Shown: positions 6,904 through 8,978 of the stretch, piece by piece
Position numbering within the stretch: the first letter of the stretch is position 1
Layout of the letters: every line of letters begins with the position of its first letter
Assembly: GCA_016763095.1 (NCBI GenBank)
Contig: JAESUK010000125.1
Coordinates: 1 to 8,978, forward strand
From: Alphaproteobacteria bacterium
GTDB lineage: Bacteria; Pseudomonadota; Alphaproteobacteria; Micavibrionales; Micavibrionaceae
Direction: 5' to 3'
DNA: 8,978 nucleotides
Notes under the pieces: model-generated
What the model was told of the DNA's origin: nothing
Database searches by the model: none
The model's input: the letters and a program-made list of their open reading frames with translations, nothing else
Program-made: the position numbers and the translations under genes

Positions 6904-7338
6904 TCAATCATAAAGCTCATGTGCACGTTTCTCGAACGATGACACCATCCGTTTCACAACTTCATTAAAAAATTTCTTTGCCAACGCTTGTAACAAGATA
7001 TTCTTAAACTCAAATTCCACATTAAAATCAATGGTACAACTACCATCTTCGTTCGCGGTAAACCGCCACTCATTTCGTAAGTGCTTCAACGGACCGCTCA
7101 TATATTCAATCGTTAAGCGGTCATTTGGCTCTAAAATGACCTTGGATGAAAATTTTTCGCGGAACATGTTATAACCAACAATAAGGTCAGCATAGAAAAC
7201 ATTATCTCCCTCCTTTTTGTTAATACGTGACGCTAAACACCACGGTGCAAACTCACTATATTTATCAACCCCAGACACAAGATCAAACATCTGCTCTTGT
7301 GTAAAAGGAAGGGTTCTCTGCTCTACATGTTCAAGCAT
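6904..7338 (-). CDS. ratA: COQ10/RatA-family START-domain protein (ubiquinone-binding)
   Basis: This 144-residue protein has the SRPBCC/START fold and fills its whole length. Family features include PFTQEQMFDLV at 11-21, VDKYSEFAPWC at 24-34 (usual VxxYPxFLPWC), GPLKHLRNEWRF at 82-93, and an amphipathic C-terminal helix. Yeast Coq10 and its bacterial relatives bind ubiquinone and assist its use in respiration; E. coli RatA was described as a ribosome-association toxin, but in alphaproteobacteria next to lipA the coenzyme-Q role is more likely. The frame is open upstream to 7398, but the ATG at 7338 is chosen: it matches the family N terminus, lies one base after the lipA stop (TAATATG), and has GGCGAG (7349-7344) as ribosome-binding site. 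It is co-transcribed with lipA and converges on pgpA with no spacer. Confidence 0.92.
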   Translation of the reverse strand: MLEHVEQRTLPFTQEQMFDLVSGVDKYSEFAPWCLASRINKKEGDNVFYADLIVGYNMFREKFSSKVILEPNDRLTIEYMSGPLKHLRNEWRFTANEDGSCTIDFNVEFEFKNILLQALAKKFFNEVVKRMVSSFEKRAHELYD

Positions 7339-7339
7339 A

Positions 7340-8293
7340 TTAACTCGCCATTTTTTTGGCGCGCGCTTCACGAAGCTTCTTAAAATCATCCCCGGCATGA
7401 TAAGATGACCGCGTCAAAGGCGTTGCTGAAACCATCAAAAAGCCCTTAGCTCGCGCCATTTTTTCAAGGGATACAAATTCTTCAGGAGTCCAAAACCTAT
7501 CCACGGGAGCATGTTTTGGGGTCGGCTGTAAATATTGACCTATCGTAATAAAATCAACATTTGCCACACGCAAATCATCCATAACCTGTCCGATTTCTTC
7601 CTTCGTCTCCCCAAATCCAACCATAAGCCCTGACTTTGTAAATATGGAAGGATCAACGTCCTTCACACGCTCAAGCAAGCGAAGGGAACGGAAAAAACGA
7701 GCACCTGGTCGGATTGTAGGATAAAGCCTCGGTACAGTCTCCAAATTATGGTTAAACACATCTGGCTTTGCACGGGTCACCGTATCAACTGCATCTAAAT
7801 CCCCCTTAAAATCACCAGGTAGAATTTCAATGGTTGTGTTCGGCGCTTTAAAACGAAGGGCTTCAATTGTTTTAACCCAATGGTCTGCACCACTATCGTC
7901 CAAATCATCACGATCAACAGAGGTAATCACAACATGGTCTAAACCCATCTGATCAACCGCCACACCGATGCGTAATGGTTCATATCTATCAAGCGCATTT
8001 GGTTTACCCGTCGCAACATTACAAAATGAACAGGCACGCGTACAAACTTCACCCATAATCATGAATGTGGCGTGCTTTTTATCCCAACACTCCCCCATAT
8101 TAGGGCATCCAGCTTCTTCACAAACTGTCGTCAAATTCATCTTGTTCACAAGCGCCTTGGTTTCCTGATAGGTTTTTCCCATAGGCGCCTTCACGCGGAT
8201 CCAGCTCGGCTTACGCCCCATCGGGCGATCAGGATTCTTTTGCTTCTCTGGATGACGTTTTTCTTTGATTTTAAGGTCTGCGTTATAAGTCAT
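7340..8293 (-). CDS. lipA: Lipoyl synthase LipA
   Basis: LipA is a radical-SAM enzyme that inserts two sulfur atoms into octanoyl groups on lipoyl domains of pyruvate and 2-oxoglutarate dehydrogenase and the glycine cleavage H protein. Numbered from the ATG at 8293 (317 aa), the auxiliary cluster cysteines are C58, C63 and C69 (CEEAGCPNMGEC), and the radical-SAM CxxxCxxC is C84/C88/C91 (CTRACSFC). The C-terminal RSSYHA motif (about 295-300), which supplies the serine ligand of the auxiliary cluster, is present, as is the family N-terminal element RHPEKQKNPDRP. The frame is also open to a TTG at 8302, which lies inside the apparent -10 hexamer, so the ATG is chosen. No Shine-Dalgarno is visible. 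ratA follows after one base. Confidence 0.96.
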   Translation of the reverse strand: MTYNADLKIKEKRHPEKQKNPDRPMGRKPSWIRVKAPMGKTYQETKALVNKMNLTTVCEEAGCPNMGECWDKKHATFMIMGEVCTRACSFCNVATGKPNALDRYEPLRIGVAVDQMGLDHVVITSVDRDDLDDSGADHWVKTIEALRFKAPNTTIEILPGDFKGDLDAVDTVTRAKPDVFNHNLETVPRLYPTIRPGARFFRSLRLLERVKDVDPSIFTKSGLMVGFGETKEEIGQVMDDLRVANVDFITIGQYLQPTPKHAPVDRFWTPEEFVSLEKMARAKGFLMVSATPLTRSSYHAGDDFKKLREARAKKMAS

Positions 8294-8301
8294 ATCATAC
8301 A

Positions 8302-8328
8302 ATTATAATGGTTTAAGACGAAGAGCAA
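8302..8328 (-). promoter_or_regulatory. probable lipA promoter giving a near-leaderless mRNA
   Basis: The minus strand carries a perfect TATAAT (8307-8302) with TTGCTC (8328-8323) upstream at a short 15-nt spacing. The predicted transcription start falls at about 8295-8293, at or within 2 nt of the lipA ATG. This fits the missing Shine-Dalgarno and suggests leaderless translation. The -10 is strong; the -35 and spacing are imperfect. Confidence 0.5.
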
Positions 8329-8363
8329 CCACAATCTACCCTTCATAAATGATCTGTATATAA

Positions 8364-8978
8364 TCAATTCACATGTGGTTGAATATTATCAATTAAACGA
8401 CCAATAGCCTGAGAACGATTGCTTAGTATATCAATACGTTGGCTAATAACGTCCTGAACCTCCATTTCATACTCCCAATCATGTTTTGGGGCACAAAACT
8501 TATCATAAATCTCGCTACCAGTTTTTTCTGTACGTGGCAATCCACCAAGAGCCTCGCGCCAATAATAAAGCGACCGAACACCATTCTCAAACCTACTTTC
8601 ACAAATTTGAGCCATCATCACATTAAGCTCATACACTTCACGCGTATCTTTCAAATATGCCTCCACAGGGTTTGAAACAATATATGAAGACAAATTTTGC
8701 TCTGGTAGCTCATAAGATTCCATACCAGACATATAGCTATCAGTACGCCCTGCCTTAATCTTAAAATGATCATTATTGTGCTTATACATCTGCAACATAT
8801 CAAAAACCATGTCACGATATGGCTCTAATCTGTCCGACTGTTGCTTTGAATACTGCTCTGCAAACATAAGTGCCGAATGGCTCATGGTCGTCATAATCGC
8901 CATATCACACGATTGCTGCCCAACATCTAACCGCAGTCCTTTTTCAAGCTCTTCACTTTTAAATGAACTCAGAAGCAC
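8364..8978 (-). CDS. Unrecognised protein, N terminus beyond window edge
   Basis: An open frame of 204 codons reaches the right edge. The first codon in the window is GTG, so the real start probably lies upstream and the gene is partial. I do not recognise a family. The visible part is rich in charged and polar residues with many Met, Gln and Glu, appears almost wholly helical, and has no signal peptide, membrane segment or catalytic motif that I can see. Three Cys are scattered with no metal-binding spacing. The C-terminal part (DVISQRIDILSNRSQAIGRL) looks like a heptad-like amphipathic helix. The reverse frame is interrupted and codon use resembles the neighbours, so it is very likely a real gene. 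It ends 70 bp upstream of the lipA ATG, with no terminator seen between. In many alphaproteobacteria lpdA lies here instead. Confidence 0.7.
   Translation of the reverse strand: MLLSSFKSEELEKGLRLDVGQQSCDMAIMTTMSHSALMFAEQYSKQQSDRLEPYRDMVFDMLQMYKHNNDHFKIKAGRTDSYMSGMESYELPEQNLSSYIVSNPVEAYLKDTREVYELNVMMAQICESRFENGVRSLYYWREALGGLPRTEKTGSEIYDKFCAPKHDWEYEMEVQDVISQRIDILSNRSQAIGRLIDNIQPHVN

Noticed and set aside
6904..7338. Reading the RatA-family gene as a toxin of a toxin-antitoxin pair
   Set aside because: No RatB/RnfH-like partner gene is adjacent, and the neighbour is lipA as in other alphaproteobacteria where the COQ10 role is expected.
7339..7398. Extended N terminus of the COQ10/RatA protein starting at 7398
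   Set aside because: It would overlap lipA by 59 nt and add 20 residues unlike the family; the ATG at 7338 with GGCGAG upstream fits better.
8294..8302. TTG at 8302 as the lipA start
   Set aside because: The codon lies within the likely -10 hexamer, and the ATG at 8293 already covers the conserved N terminus.
1..8978. CRISPR arrays, tRNA/rRNA genes, insertion sequences, riboswitches, phage or defence genes
   Set aside because: No regular direct repeats, structured RNA signatures, transposase or nuclease motifs were seen; almost the whole window is covered by core genes.

Overview
The window looks like chromosomal core sequence from an AT-rich alphaproteobacterium. The main evidence is the gene set and order: the NtrY/NtrX two-component pair followed by trkA, then hfq and hflX, with a lipA / COQ10-family gene / pgpA cluster next to it. 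NtrY, NtrX, Hfq and LipA all read as alphaproteobacterial family members. No genus can be assigned. I see no mobile element, CRISPR array, tRNA or rRNA, and no gene-free stretch longer than about 100 bases.

Layout on the minus strand, in the direction of transcription from the right edge: a partial unrecognised helical protein (8364-8978); lipA (lipoyl synthase, probably from an ATG at 8293 with a promoter just upstream); and ratA/COQ10 (start reset to 7338, one base after the lipA stop). pgpA (6361-6903) is on the plus strand, converges on ratA with no base between the stop codons, and diverges from ntrY across 57 bp. From 6303 downward runs a tightly packed block, ntrY > ntrX > trkA > HAD phosphatase, with 14-, 1- and 1-nt overlaps that suggest translational coupling. 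After a 93-bp gap come hfq and, 20 nt later, the first 85 codons of hflX, which is cut by the left edge.

Functionally, NtrY (membrane sensor kinase) should phosphorylate NtrX. TrkA gates K+ uptake, Hfq is the sRNA chaperone, HflX is a ribosome-associated GTPase, PgpA makes phosphatidylglycerol, LipA makes lipoyl cofactor, and the COQ10-like protein handles ubiquinone.

The most notable signal is in NtrX. Its receiver and DNA-binding domains look intact and its kinase partner has every catalytic motif. Its AAA+ domain, however, lacks the GAFTGA loop, has Lys for the Walker B Glu, Leu at both arginine-finger positions, and altered sensor I and II residues. This points to a regulator that binds DNA on phosphorylation but cannot act as a sigma-54 ATPase. 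A second signal is the direct pgpA-ntrY junction, where many alphaproteobacteria carry cinA, ispDF, dusB, ntrB and ntrC. I found no clearly new multi-gene system.
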